A stretch of 64,000 nucleotides of DNA from Phanerodontia chrysosporium (Eukaryota; Basidiomycota; Agaricomycetes; Polyporales; Phanerochaetaceae): contig MJGA01000047.1 in NCBI GenBank assembly GCA_001910725.1, forward strand, positions 1-64,000, in the 5' to 3' direction. Position numbers and translations under genes: made by a program. Below are positions 1 through 11,300 of this stretch, piece by piece. The notes under the pieces were generated by a model. That model was not told where the DNA came from, did no database searches, and saw only the letters and a list, made by a program, of their open reading frames with translations. How positions within the stretch are numbered: the first letter of the stretch is position 1; the number at the start of each line of letters is the position of its first letter.

Positions 1-1136
1 GCGCGGTCCCATACGACCCAGACCTCGCGCAAGCCCGGCTTGGCAGTCTCCACCTTATCGAGCCAGGCGAGGTGCTCCGCGGCGTGCGTCGCGAACGCGG
101 GCGCGAATGCGGCGACACTGGCGCTCTCGCCGTCGAGTGCGAGCGTGATCTCGAGCCGGCGCAGGCGCGGCGGCGCGCTCGCGATGATGCGCGACACGAT
201 GCGCAGCGCGGTGTCGTTGGTCGGGAGCGCCGCCCAGGGCGCGCCGAGGAAGGGGACGCGGAGCGCGAGCGCGCGCAGCGCAGTGCACGCGTCCACGTGC
301 AGCGCCGCGAGGTGCGCGTCGCGGGCTGTGCGGTGCCGGTCAGCGTGCAGCTCGGGGACGGGAAGATGGCGACAGACGGAAAGGGACCCGGGCGACGAAT
401 TCAGAGATGTCCAGCGAGAGGTGCTCCAGGGCCCCGCCGGCCCGGCGAGGAAGGCGCCGAGGGCGGCGGTGTCGTCAGCAGAGGCGCACGCAGCATCGAG
501 CCTGCAGACGGAGCCGCGAGAGAATGCCCTGAGCACGGAAGCCGTCGATACGTGCGACCTCACAACGAGCGTCTGGACGTGTGCCAGGTCGGCAGGGGGC
601 GGCGGGCCCGGGGAATCTGAGGAGTCGGCGAAGCGGATGCTGGATATGTAGAGCTCGCGCATGTTGTAAGCTGAGACCAGGGTGCGCATAGCGTAGTCTG
701 GGTCTGCCATCGCCCAGATGTCGGTGAGGGAGAGGCGTTCGAGGGCGCGGTGCTCGACGGGGCGGTCATGGAGTCGGAAACGCAACTTCAATGACTGCAC
801 TGTCAGCGACCTGAGAAGTGGAAGAGCGTTGGTGATGGTCGTTATCTTCCATAGGGGAACGAATGGGCTGGGTCCGGGCCTGGCTGAGGATTTGAGGGTT
901 AGGTGGCGGACGTAGCTCGACAGAGGTGTGGCATGAGGGCTTTCTGGGGCTAAAATCCCAATAATGTCGTGCAGAGAGTGTTCTACAATGTCAATTTGAA
1001 GCTTTGAGAATAGGATGCGCTGCGCAGGGCCTCTCCATGAAGGAGTGACGCGCGAGCAAGCTGCTAGCGTCCTCTGGTCGTTCTGCAGGCATTCAAGGAT
1101 ACAGTCAAGGAGTTCCTGGGGGAGGTCAACTTTCAT
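1..1136 (-). CDS. F-box/LRR-like protein, cut by window edge, apparent frameshift
   Basis: Read on the minus strand from an ATG at 1136. The N-terminus is an F-box (LPQELLDCILECL, then LAACS and SWRGPAQR), the motif that binds Skp1 in SCF ubiquitin ligases. A long leucine-rich region with LRSLTVQSL- and LRRLEITLALDG-type strands follows, the usual substrate-binding part. Modelled exons are 378-1136 and 1-325, with a 52-nt intron (326-377) in phase 1. The same intron occurs at the matching place in the F-box genes at 24.7 and 46.1 kb. Around 440-443, in a GC-rich stretch, one base is missing relative to those paralogues: the frame shifts between GAFLAG and LEHLSLDISEF, and the paralogous match resumes one frame over. 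This is either a real lesion or a sequencing error. The C-terminus lies outside the window. The family assignment is sound; the substrate is unknown. Confidence 0.7.
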   Translation of the reverse strand, partial: MKVDLPQELLDCILECLQNDQRTLAACSRVTPSWRGPAQRILFSKLQIDIVEHSLHDIIGILAPESPHATPLSSYVRHLTLKSSARPGPSPFVPLWKITTITNALPLLRSLTVQSLKLRFRLHDRPVEHRALERLSLTDIWAMADPDYAMRTLVSAYNMRELYISSIRFADSSDSPGPPPPADLAHVQTLVVRSHVSTASVLRAFSRGSVCRLDAACASADDTAALGAFLAGPAGPWSTSRWTSLNSSPGSLSVCRHLPVPELHADRHRTARDAHLAALHVDACTALRALALRVPFLGAPWAALPTNDTALRIVSRIIASAPPRLRRLEITLALDGESASVAAFAPAFATHAAEHLAWLDKVETAKPGLREVWVVWDR

Positions 1137-1385
1137 TTTTGGTGCAGAAATAAGCTGCATCCAAGCAACAGATCAGAAGTTATATTGGATCCATGAAGAC
1201 TCTTACCTCGACTAGCGGTGAAGCAAACAGTTGAAGTGCTGGCGGCAGCCCATCACTTCACGATAAGATACATTATGTAAGCGTGGGCGTGTCGCCTGCT
1301 CTAGAGCTCTCACCGTGACATACATCCGTCAGGAGGACGCAGAATACTACGTACTTTCGCACAGCACTGTTCAATAAGTGAGCTA

Positions 1386-3220
1386 TTATATCCCAATATT
1401 GGCTACCTGTCGGTTATCATCATCACCTGGTGGTAGATAGACTACGAGCGCGGAGCGCGCCATCGCCACATCTTGAAGTCTGAGCTCTTCGGACCACGAC
1501 ATCCGCAGCGCAACGGCGCCCCGCTTGAAAACCTCCCACGTCGGTCTCCCCTCCAGCTGTCTGCTTGCAGCGACCTCTGCAACGACCCAGACATCGATAT
1601 CGCAGTGAACGAGTATGTACTTCGATCCCCGTATGAGCTTGGACCCGAACTGCCCGCGGAACGCGTAACCAACGGTGGTTCGTGCTGCTTGGTCGTCCCA
1701 TTCTACCTCGAGCGTCATAGTCCCATTGTCATCGTCGATGTTGGCAACCCAGAAGGGCCCGATGAAGCATTTGGGCTGCTGAACATATTTCACAGGTCGC
1801 GAGCTGTGTAAATCTGCGCCATCTGCCAGATCCATGGCCGAGAAGAGCGTTTCGCCCATCAGGGACACAGGCATTTCATGCAGGAAATCGACCCAGGAGG
1901 GCCACATCGCATGATCGTCCGGTTGCCATCGCGCATACAGGGCGAAGATGAGGCCGCGATTGTCAGGAGACATGTGTTTGAGCAGCATCCTCCAGACGTG
2001 CTCCGAATGCGTACCCATGTCGTACACAGGCAACGTCTTGCATTTCGCCAGGTACGCCAGCGCAGAGACTCTGTCGAGCTCGTTCGTACAGTAGCGTGCA
2101 TGCAACGTCGTCATCGCGTAGTCAACCAGATCTGTCCTATGGCTGCTGCGTACTACGGACGGCATGCTTTCGGTGAGCTGATAGCGAAACACGTGCTGAG
2201 CTTCTGCCATGGGTTCGCCGGTCACCCCGCCAGGTAGCCAGTTTCGTTTCGTCTCTTGCACAGTCCAGACGCGGTGGAACCAGTGGCGTGAGTCATTCAG
2301 CTTTTGCAGAGAAGGATCGAAGGGCAGCCCTAGGCCGTTGAAGTACGTGATGCAGGGGATGTCGCGGGGGGAATAGATATGACCGATGGTGGGGACATCG
2401 AGCCTCCATTCTTCTTTCCGCACGTCCTCGTCTTCGGGATGGCCACGCTGGCGAAGGCACAAGACGTCAATCCAGACGTACTCTGCGCCGAAATTGAGCA
2501 GCTCGACGCGGACATGCTCGAGCGTCGTGCAGCGCGGGATTGGAACGCCCCATTGGTGGCCGTTGATGGGCGTCCAGACCTCCTGGCGGTCGCTCTCACG
2601 GACCCAGCTATGCGAAACCGTCCATATATTGTCGGGTACGTTGCCGTCGACTCGGGGGATGACATAGAAGGGGAGCACCCGATTGCTCAGGAGGTCCCAG
2701 ACTCGTCGTGGCCGAACGTTCGCATCCCCGATGTACCCTCCCCGTATGGCGTCCCGTCGCATCTCGTCGTCGTCGTCCTGCTTCTGTAAGAGCATACCGC
2801 GGATGTCGTCGATAGGAAGGTGCCAGTAAGGCCGCAAGCGGCCGTAGAGGTTGCCGAAATCTATCGAGGTGCCTGCAAAGTGTTCGAGGCAGCGCTCAAG
2901 GCCCGGCTCTTGGAATGTACGGTTCGATCCGAGGATCAAATTCAGCGTCTGGAGAAGCTCCTCCGCATCCATCGCTGCGCAGGGGACGTTGGCGAGTGCG
3001 CTCGGTATCGCCTGGGCGCCGAAATGCCCCCATTGGAGCGGGACCGCCGAGCGCGGCTCAGGAATAATAGAGAAAGGTCTGCCTGGGCGAGAGGATCTGA
3101 ACAACTCCGTCTCGATGAGGAGCCCCGAATTGGCGAATTTGACTGTCCCCCAAACGCAGAGACGCGCCAGTGGTCTCCATGGCACAAATCGCGGGATATA
3201 CCGCTGTTCAACGAAGGGTG
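1386..3220 (-). pseudogene. HET-domain (heterokaryon incompatibility) protein, main 3' part, split by copia nest
   Basis: The protein carries a HET domain: the block WTVSHSWV, then a stretch ending AEYVWIDVLCLRQ, and further on WFHRVWTVQE. HET proteins in fungi are linked to non-self recognition and programmed cell death; the domain is known for this, but the role of this copy is inference. An open frame runs from 3332 to 1386, but its first 37 codons lie inside the LTR of the element inserted at 3221, so that start is artificial. The native reading frame continues beyond the nest at 12591-12698. Joining the parts at the GGGTG target site keeps the frame exactly, giving about 645 residues. 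As it stands the gene is interrupted by 9.37 kb. An LTR-initiated, N-terminally altered protein is possible. Confidence 0.8.
3216..3220. repeat. Target-site duplication GGGTG (left end of copia nest)
   Basis: The five bases before the leftmost LTR are GGGTG, and the same five follow the rightmost LTR at 12591-12595. A 5-bp duplication is normal for Ty1/copia integrases. It shows that the outer ends of the whole 3221-12590 complex derive from one original insertion. Confidence 0.9.
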
Positions 3221-3488
3221 TGTTGTCATCCCGAGGCGCCGCCGAGGTGACCCACCTCAGACGCAGGGCGGCATGCCATAAAAGGCACCCGTCGGTAGTA
3301 ATCTCCATTTCCTTATCTTCATTCCGATCCACTTTATCTTATCTGAGTCTTCCGCCTTTGTAATAACTCAAAACCCACATTTCATTTCCTTTCTAGTAGT
3401 TACACGAAAATGTATAAAATCCTAGTTATATCTCTCCGAATATCTATCGTTCGTTTCCCGCATCTCACCCCCGCTCGATTCTTCAAGA
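3221..3488 (+). repeat. Copia LTR 1 (5' LTR of the first element)
   Basis: 268 bp, starting TGTTGTCATCCC and ending GATTCTTCAAGA. It matches the LTRs at 7909-8176 and 12323-12590 as far as I can read. It is followed directly by the primer-binding site. It does not end in the usual TG..CA; the end is fixed by the target duplication at the far side. On its minus strand it contains an ATG (3332) that opens a frame into the HET gene. Confidence 0.95.
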
Positions 3489-3500
3489 GGTTATGAGCCC
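3489..3500 (+). promoter_or_regulatory. Primer-binding site matching the anticodon arm of initiator tRNA-Met
   Basis: GGTTATGAGCCC directly follows the LTR. It is complementary to GGGCTCATAACC, the anticodon stem-loop of eukaryotic initiator tRNA-Met. Priming from an internal half of tRNA-iMet is known for Drosophila copia and related elements. The same site follows the LTR at 8177. Confidence 0.75.
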
Positions 3501-3629
3501 CGCGCTGTAAAGAGCGCACACGACGATCACCACTCTCTGCAGATCCAGTGCGGATCAAACTCTCGTCCCTGTCGATCCATTGCGGATCAAATCTAGGCGC
3601 CCACATCTCGCGATTATCGCCCTGTCAGT

Positions 3630-4271
3630 ATGACATCAGACACGTCCAGTGTACGCATCGAACCTTTGAAGGGGCCCGAGAATTACTTCTCGTGGCAGGT
3701 GCAAGAACAAGACATCTTGACCGACCTCGGTTATATCGACTACGTCCTTGGCAACAAGACGCGCCATGCGACCGACGCCGCAGAGCAAGCGACATTCGAC
3801 CGCGCAGACCGGAAAGCGCTTAGCGCGATCCGCCTCCGCTGCGCGCCCTCAGTAGTCACGCACATCGCGTCAAGCACTTCGTCCAAGTCAGCGTGGGACA
3901 CGCTCAAGTCTATCTACGCCGCGCAAGGCACCATGGCTAAGGTCACAGCGAGCAGAAAGCTCCAGAAGTACCAGATGGAGGAGGGAGCAGACATGGAAGG
4001 GGAATTAAAGAAGATGAGGCAGTTGATGGAAGAGATTACCCTTTCTGGCGGTACGATTACCGATTCAGATTTCACCTATCAAATCCTTTCTGCTCTTCCC
4101 CCTTCCTGGGACGCGTTCATTACGTCTTGTCAGAGCATCACAACCTCGTCAGACCTCACCGGTCGAATTCTGACCGAAGAACGCCGCCGCAAGGAGCGCG
4201 ACACGTCCTCCACGGCACTCGTTGCTCGCCAGCGCCCAAAGAAGTCCAAATTCCGCAAGGGCGTCTACTGC
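3630..4271 (+). pseudogene. Copia gag fragment of the first element
   Basis: It begins MTSDTSSVRIEPLKGPEN, as in the intact copy at 8318, and is the same through the UBN2-like gag region (SKSAWDTLKSIY and the MRQLMEEITLS stretch). It breaks off inside the zinc knuckle: after FRKGVYC the sequence runs straight into an inverted LTR. The missing zinc knuckle and pol lie inverted at 4547-7908. The last five bases, ACTGC, are one copy of the internal target duplication. Confidence 0.9.
4267..4271. repeat. Internal target-site duplication ACTGC, left copy
   Basis: ACTGC ends the gag fragment and is repeated in inverted form (GCAGT) at 7904-7908, where the inverted pol part ends. This is expected if a second element inserted at ACTGC in gag and the right-hand copy was later carried over by inversion. 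Confidence 0.85.
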
Positions 4272-4539
4272 TCTTGAAGAATCGAGCGGGGGTGAGATGC
4301 GGGAAACGAACGATGATATTCAGCGAGATGTAGCTAGGATTTTTATACATTTTCTTGTAACTACTAGAAAGGAAATGAAAAGTGGGTTTTGTGTTATTAC
4401 AAAGGCGGAAGACTCAGATAAGATAAAGTGGATCGGAATGAAGATAAGGAAATGGAGATTACTACCGACGGGTGCCTTTTATGGCATGCCGCCCTGCGTC
4501 TGAGGTGGGTCACCTCGGCGGCGCCTCGGGATGACAACA
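4272..4539 (-). repeat. Copia LTR in inverted orientation, mosaic sequence
   Basis: 268 bp, the reverse complement of the other LTRs. The half nearest pol matches the other copies. The half nearest gag carries about nine substitutions and single-base indels, clustered at roughly 4314-4405. The rest of the array is almost unchanged, so this LTR looks like a hybrid of two sources, in keeping with an LTR-LTR exchange or gene conversion. Confidence 0.9.
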
Positions 4540-4546
4540 CTCCCCC

Positions 4547-7500
4547 TCAGCGAGCGACGAGCTGAGCGAGTTCGAGCTGCTTGAGATGCGTCGGCTTGGC
4601 GAGTGCTTTGGTGAGCATGTCGGCGCAATTGTCGGCGGAGGCGCAATGCGTGATGTCGATGTCGCCGTCCTTGATGCGTTCGCGAATGAAATGATGGCGA
4701 ATATCGATGTGCTTGGAGTGCGCGTGAAATTGACTGTCGTGCGCGAAAGTGATGGCGGCTTGATTGTCGGTGAGGATCGTGGTAGCGGTGTCGCCGAGGA
4801 TACCGAGTTCGGCGAGGAGGCGGCGTAGCCAGATGGCCTCCTTGGCTGCGTGTGAGAGGGCGATGTACTCCGCTTCCATCGTGGAGAGGGCGACCGTGGC
4901 TTGCTTCTTCGAGGACCAGCTGATGATGCCGCCGGCAAGCTTGAAGGCGTAGCCGGACACGGACCGGCGGTCGACCAGGGACTGTGCCCAGTCTGCGTCC
5001 GAGTATCCGATCAGATCTTGATCGTCGGGACCGTAGGTGATGCCGAGGTCGAGTGTGCCCTTGAGATAGCGAAAGACGTGCTTGACCGCCGTCCAGTGAG
5101 TGTTGGACGGTCGAGAGGTGAACTGGGAAAGTGCTTGAACAGCGAAGGCGATGTCGGGACGTGTACCGACAGCGGCGTACATGAGGGAACCGATGGCGGC
5201 GGCGTAGGGCGCATCAACGGGCGTCTCGTCTTCGGAGATCGGCCCAAGCTTGATGTTCGGGTCAAGCGGCGTCGAGACCGGATTGCAGTCTTGCATGCCG
5301 AAACGCTCGAGAATGAGCTTGATGTAGTGCGACTGCTTGATGGTGAGCGTGCGAGCGGTGCGGTCGCGAATGGCCTGAATGCCGACGAAGGTGGTGAGCG
5401 CGCCTGAGGTCGTGATGGCGAAGTGAGCGGCGATATCGGCCTTGAAGTCGTTTAAGGCAGCGCGCTTCCCAAAAAGGGTAGTGTCGTCGACATGAAGGAG
5501 TGCGAGCGTTAGAGCGTCGGAGCGTTTGAAGTAAACGCACGGATCGGCCTCGGAGCGAGTAAATCCCATCAGATTGACGAGAACGTGGTTGAGGAGGTTG
5601 TTCCAGGCGCGTCCGGCCTGCTTGAGACCGTATAGGGCCTTGCGCAGGACGTAGACTTGGCCAGAGTTGTCGTCGTAGCCGGGTGCCTGACGCATGTAGA
5701 TGGTCTCCTCGAGGGGGCCGTAGAGATACGCGCCGGTGATGTCGAGACCGTCGTCGTCGAGGTCGTAACGGGCGGCGATGGCGCACGCGGCGCGCCAGGA
5801 TTCGAGGCGGACGACGGGGGCGAAGGTTTGAAGGTAATCTTGCCCGGGGATCTGGGAGAAACCTTGTGCGACAAGACGTGCCTTGTACTTGTCGATCGAG
5901 CCGTCGGGGTGGCGTTTGATGGCGAAGACCCAGCGTGAGCCGATGGCCTTCCGGTCGTCCGGAAGGTCGCCCATCTCCCAAGTTCCCCTCCCCCTGAGCT
6001 GTGACATTTCAGCGTCCATGGCAGCCTGCCATTGCGGCCAGTCATCCCGTGCCTTACACTCCTCAATAGAGGACGGGTGGTCCCAATCTCCACGTACTGC
6101 GAAGCAGATGTGGGCGTGAGCGCTAGCGTCGTGATCCGTCGACTTCGGAGCGATGGTTCCGGTCTGGTGAAGACGTTTGTAGTCGACGCGAGGCGTGTTG
6201 CGCTCGGACTTGCGCGTAGACTCGGGGGGAACGCTAGAGGATGTCGAGCGAGGAAAGGTGACTGAGGGGGAACGCGATTTGGTCGTCGTAGCAGACGGTT
6301 CAGCCTTGGATGCCTTCGAAGAGTCGGGCGCTTGAGGCGCTGATGCCGGTGGTGGCGTCGTGGTATCTGAAGGCGGCGATTTGGCTCGAGAAGGTGTCGG
6401 ACTCTCCCCCTCAAGGGTGAAGGGGATGCTACGAGGTGGTTCAGCCTTACGCTCGAAGATGACATCGCGAGAAACTAGGATCTGGCGCATGCCAGGGACG
6501 AAGTACCTCCAGCCGGCACTGTTGTCCGAGATCCCGGTGAAGATGTAGCGCTCGGACTTCGGCTCGAGCTTCGAGCGACGATTCTCGGGCACGAGGACCC
6601 AGCAGGGTGTGCCGAACTCTTGCGCGTCCTTGATATCAGGGCGGCGGCCCCAGAATAATTCGTAGGGCGTGAGATCGCGAGTGCGCGTCGGCGTGCGGTT
6701 TTTGAGATAGGTGGCGTATGCCCAGGCCTCCTGCCAAAGAAATTTCGGCAAGTCGCGCGCGATCAGCATGGCGCGCGCGCGCTCCGCGAGAGTGCGGTTG
6801 AGGCGTTCAGCGATGCCGTTCTGCGAAGGGGAATATGGTGCCGTGGTGCGGACGAGAATGCCGCGAGAAGCGGCGTAGTCGCGAAACTGGCCCTGAGTGT
6901 ATTCCTTCGCGTTGTCGACGTGTACCGTCTTGATCTTCGCGTTGAGATGACGCTCGAGGAGCGCTTCATACTTCTTGAAGCGGTCGAGGGCGGCGTCGCG
7001 TGATTTCATGAAGAAAATAACGACGTAGCGCGAAGCGGCATCGGTGAATGTGATGACGTACGTATTGCCCTGCAGAGAGGCGATGCGCGCCGGGCCCCAG
7101 ATGTCTGAAAAGACGAGATCGCCGACGGCTAGAGCGCGATCGGCGGCGGTATCGGGGAATGGCGCTCGAGAGTGCTTGGCCTGGATGCAGGCGTCGCAGT
7201 CGAAGTCGATGTCCGACGAGGTGTCGACTTCCATGCCTTCTACGAGGTCTTTGCGATGGATTTCCTGCAGCTGCTGGCGATTAATGTGTCCCAGAGCGCA
7301 GTGCCATTCATACCAAGTGCGCGCAGTGCGCACGGCGAGCGCTCGGGATCGCGCCGGGTACCGAAGTCTCATATCCATGTGATAGAGATGTCCGACGCGA
7401 CGACCGTGGCAGATCGTACGATCGCGGTCCTTGATGAATAAGTCCGGACCAGTGCCGACGAAGGTCATGCCTGCGCTAGCGAGGCGACCGAGGGACAGGA

Positions 7501-7908
7501 GATTGAACTCCATGTCCGGCGCGTGTAGAACGTCGGTGAGCTTGACTGAGACTTCCCCCTGCTTCGTATTGAAGGTAACTTGCACGTCACCGCGGCCTAA
7601 GGCCTTGCAGACACCTGCGCCGGTGACCGTGTGGTTGGGGGTCTCGATGTAGTTGCTGAACGCGTTGCGGTCGCGTACAATGTGGCGCTCGGTGGCGGAA
7701 TCGCCGAGCCATACTTCCCCCTTGACCAGGAGGGCGCGCACGTCTTGGGGGACTTCTTCTATTGTGGCGAACATGTAGGAGTCGCCGTCGGTCTCCGCGG
7801 CTACAGCGACGTGCGCGCGCGAAGATTTGCCTCCGGAGCCAGACTTCTGGTTGCCGCCGGATCGGCATTCGGGTTTGATGTGACCTTCCTTTCCGCATCC
7901 GTGGCAGT
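4547..7908 (-). pseudogene. Copia pol fragment of the first element (inverted)
   Basis: On the minus strand this encodes the zinc knuckle (CHGCGKEGHIKPEC), protease (GDSATERH), GAG-pre-integrase, integrase, reverse transcriptase and RNase H, ending KQLELAQLVAR. It is almost identical to the intact copy; one visible change is ERIKDGD against ERVKDGD. It has lost its gag start and its own promoter side. The open frame continues backwards into the LTR at 7909, giving an artificial ATG at 8020. One extra G lies in the polypurine tract before the LTR compared with the intact element. Confidence 0.9.
7904..7908. repeat. Internal target-site duplication ACTGC, inverted right copy (GCAGT)
   Basis: Partner of 4267-4271. 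It directly abuts the LTR at 7909, as expected for the far end of the second element's insertion after inversion. Confidence 0.85.
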
Positions 7909-8176
7909 TGTTGTCATCCCGAGGCGCCGCCGAGGTGACCCACCTCAGACGCAGGGCGGCATGCCATAAAAGGCACCCGTCGGTAGTAATCTCCATTTCC
8001 TTATCTTCATTCCGATCCACTTTATCTTATCTGAGTCTTCCGCCTTTGTAATAACTCAAAACCCACATTTCATTTCCTTTCTAGTAGTTACACGAAAATG
8101 TATAAAATCCTAGTTATATCTCTCCGAATATCTATCGTTCGTTTCCCGCATCTCACCCCCGCTCGATTCTTCAAGA
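7909..8176 (+). repeat. Copia LTR, 5' LTR of the intact element
   Basis: 268 bp, matching the LTR at 12323 as far as I can compare by eye, which points to a recent insertion. It contains a TATAAAA-like sequence near 8101 (TGTATAAAATCC) that could be the promoter for the element's transcript. Confidence 0.95.
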
Positions 8177-8188
8177 GGTTATGAGCCC
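8177..8188 (+). promoter_or_regulatory. Primer-binding site of the intact copia element
   Basis: GGTTATGAGCCC immediately after the LTR, complementary to the anticodon arm of initiator tRNA-Met, as at 3489. Confidence 0.75.
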
Positions 8189-8317
8189 CGCGCTGTAAAG
8201 AGCGCACACGACGATCACCACTCTCTGCAGATCCAGTGCGGATCAAACTCTCGTCCCTGTCGATCCATTGCGGATCAAATCTAGGCGCCCACATCTCGCG
8301 ATTATCGCCCTGTCAGT

Positions 8318-11300
8318 ATGACATCAGACACGTCCAGTGTACGCATCGAACCTTTGAAGGGGCCCGAGAATTACTTCTCGTGGCAGGTGCAAGAACAAGA
8401 CATCTTGACCGACCTCGGTTATATCGACTACGTCCTTGGCAACAAGACGCGCCATGCGACCGACGCCGCAGAGCAAGCGACATTCGACCGCGCAGACCGG
8501 AAAGCGCTTAGCGCGATCCGCCTCCGCTGCGCGCCCTCAGTAGTCACGCACATCGCGTCAAGCACTTCGTCCAAGTCAGCGTGGGACACGCTCAAGTCTA
8601 TCTACGCCGCGCAAGGCACCATGGCTAAGGTCACAGCGAGCAGAAAGCTCCAGAAGTACCAGATGGAGGAGGGAGCAGACATGGAAGGGGAATTAAAGAA
8701 GATGAGGCAGTTGATGGAAGAGATTACCCTTTCTGGCGGTACGATTACCGATTCAGATTTCACCTATCAAATCCTTTCTGCTCTTCCCCCTTCCTGGGAC
8801 GCGTTCATTACGTCTTGTCAGAGCATCACAACCTCGTCAGACCTCACCGGTCGAATTCTGACCGAAGAACGCCGCCGCAAGGAGCGCGACACGTCCTCCA
8901 CGGCACTCGTTGCTCGCCAGCGCCCAAAGAAGTCCAAATTCCGCAAGGGCGTCTACTGCCACGGATGCGGAAAGGAAGGTCACATCAAACCCGAATGCCG
9001 ATCCGGCGGCAACCAGAAGTCTGGCTCCGGAGGCAAATCTTCGCGCGCGCACGTCGCTGTAGCCGCGGAGACCGACGGCGACTCCTACATGTTCGCCACA
9101 ATAGAAGAAGTCCCCCAAGACGTGCGCGCCCTCCTGGTCAAGGGGGAAGTATGGCTCGGCGATTCCGCCACCGAGCGCCACATTGTACGCGACCGCAACG
9201 CGTTCAGCAACTACATCGAGACCCCCAACCACACGGTCACCGGCGCAGGTGTCTGCAAGGCCTTAGGCCGCGGTGACGTGCAAGTTACCTTCAATACGAA
9301 GCAGGGGGAAGTCTCAGTCAAGCTCACCGACGTTCTACACGCGCCGGACATGGAGTTCAATCTCCTGTCCCTCGGTCGCCTCGCTAGCGCAGGCATGACC
9401 TTCGTCGGCACTGGTCCGGACTTATTCATCAAGGACCGCGATCGTACGATCTGCCACGGTCGTCGCGTCGGACATCTCTATCACATGGATATGAGACTTC
9501 GGTACCCGGCGCGATCCCGAGCGCTCGCCGTGCGCACTGCGCGCACTTGGTATGAATGGCACTGCGCTCTGGGACACATTAATCGCCAGCAGCTGCAGGA
9601 AATCCATCGCAAAGACCTCGTAGAAGGCATGGAAGTCGACACCTCGTCGGACATCGACTTCGACTGCGACGCCTGCATCCAGGCCAAGCACTCTCGAGCG
9701 CCATTCCCCGATACCGCCGCCGATCGCGCTCTAGCCGTCGGCGATCTCGTCTTTTCAGACATCTGGGGCCCGGCGCGCATCGCCTCTCTGCAGGGCAATA
9801 CGTACGTCATCACATTCACCGATGCCGCTTCGCGCTACGTCGTTATTTTCTTCATGAAATCACGCGACGCCGCCCTCGACCGCTTCAAGAAGTATGAAGC
9901 GCTCCTCGAGCGTCATCTCAACGCGAAGATCAAGACGGTACACGTCGACAACGCGAAGGAATACACTCAGGGCCAGTTTCGCGACTACGCCGCTTCTCGC
10001 GGCATTCTCGTCCGCACCACGGCACCATATTCCCCTTCGCAGAACGGCATCGCTGAACGCCTCAACCGCACTCTCGCGGAGCGCGCGCGCGCCATGCTGA
10101 TCGCGCGCGACTTGCCGAAATTTCTTTGGCAGGAGGCCTGGGCATACGCCACCTATCTCAAAAACCGCACGCCGACGCGCACTCGCGATCTCACGCCCTA
10201 CGAATTATTCTGGGGCCGCCGCCCTGATATCAAGGACGCGCAAGAGTTCGGCACACCCTGCTGGGTCCTCGTGCCCGAGAATCGTCGCTCGAAGCTCGAG
10301 CCGAAGTCCGAGCGCTACATCTTCACCGGGATCTCGGACAACAGTGCCGGCTGGAGGTACTTCGTCCCTGGCATGCGCCAGATCCTAGTTTCTCGCGATG
10401 TCATCTTCGAGCGTAAGGCTGAACCACCTCGTAGCATCCCCTTCACCCTTGAGGGGGAGAGTCCGACACCTTCTCGAGCCAAATCGCCGCCTTCAGATAC
10501 CACGACGCCACCACCGGCATCAGCGCCTCAAGCGCCCGACTCTTCGAAGGCATCCAAGGCTGAACCGTCTGCTACGACGACCAAATCGCGTTCCCCCTCA
10601 GTCACCTTTCCTCGCTCGACATCCTCTAGCGTTCCCCCCGAGTCTACGCGCAAGTCCGAGCGCAACACGCCTCGCGTCGACTACAAACGTCTTCACCAGA
10701 CCGGAACCATCGCTCCGAAGTCGACGGATCACGACGCTAGCGCTCACGCCCACATCTGCTTCGCAGTACGCGGAGATTGGGACCACCCGTCCTCTATTGA
10801 GGAGTGTAAGGCACGGGATGACTGGCCGCAATGGCAGGCTGCCATGGACGCTGAAATGTCACAGCTCAGGGGGAGGGGAACTTGGGAGATGGGCGACCTT
10901 CCGGACGACCGGAAGGCCATCGGCTCACGCTGGGTCTTCGCCATCAAACGCCACCCCGACGGCTCGATCGACAAGTACAAGGCACGTCTTGTCGCACAAG
11001 GTTTCTCCCAGATCCCCGGGCAAGATTACCTTCAAACCTTCGCCCCCGTCGTCCGCCTCGAATCCTGGCGCGCCGCGTGCGCCATCGCCGCCCGTTACGA
11101 CCTCGACGACGACGGTCTCGACATCACCGGCGCGTATCTCTACGGCCCCCTCGAGGAGACCATCTACATGCGTCAGGCACCCGGCTACGACGACAACTCT
11201 GGCCAAGTCTACGTCCTGCGCAAGGCCCTATACGGTCTCAAGCAGGCCGGACGCGCCTGGAACAACCTCCTCAACCACGTTCTCGTCAATCTGATGGGAT

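Noticed and set aside
1386..3332. A 648-codon HET protein starting at 3332
   Set aside because: The first 37 codons are LTR sequence that also starts the inverted pol frame at 8020. The native 5' codons lie at 12591-12698.
4547..8020. A complete 1,157-codon copia Pol gene
   Set aside because: Its ATG is in the neighbouring LTR, and gag is missing; it is an inverted fragment.
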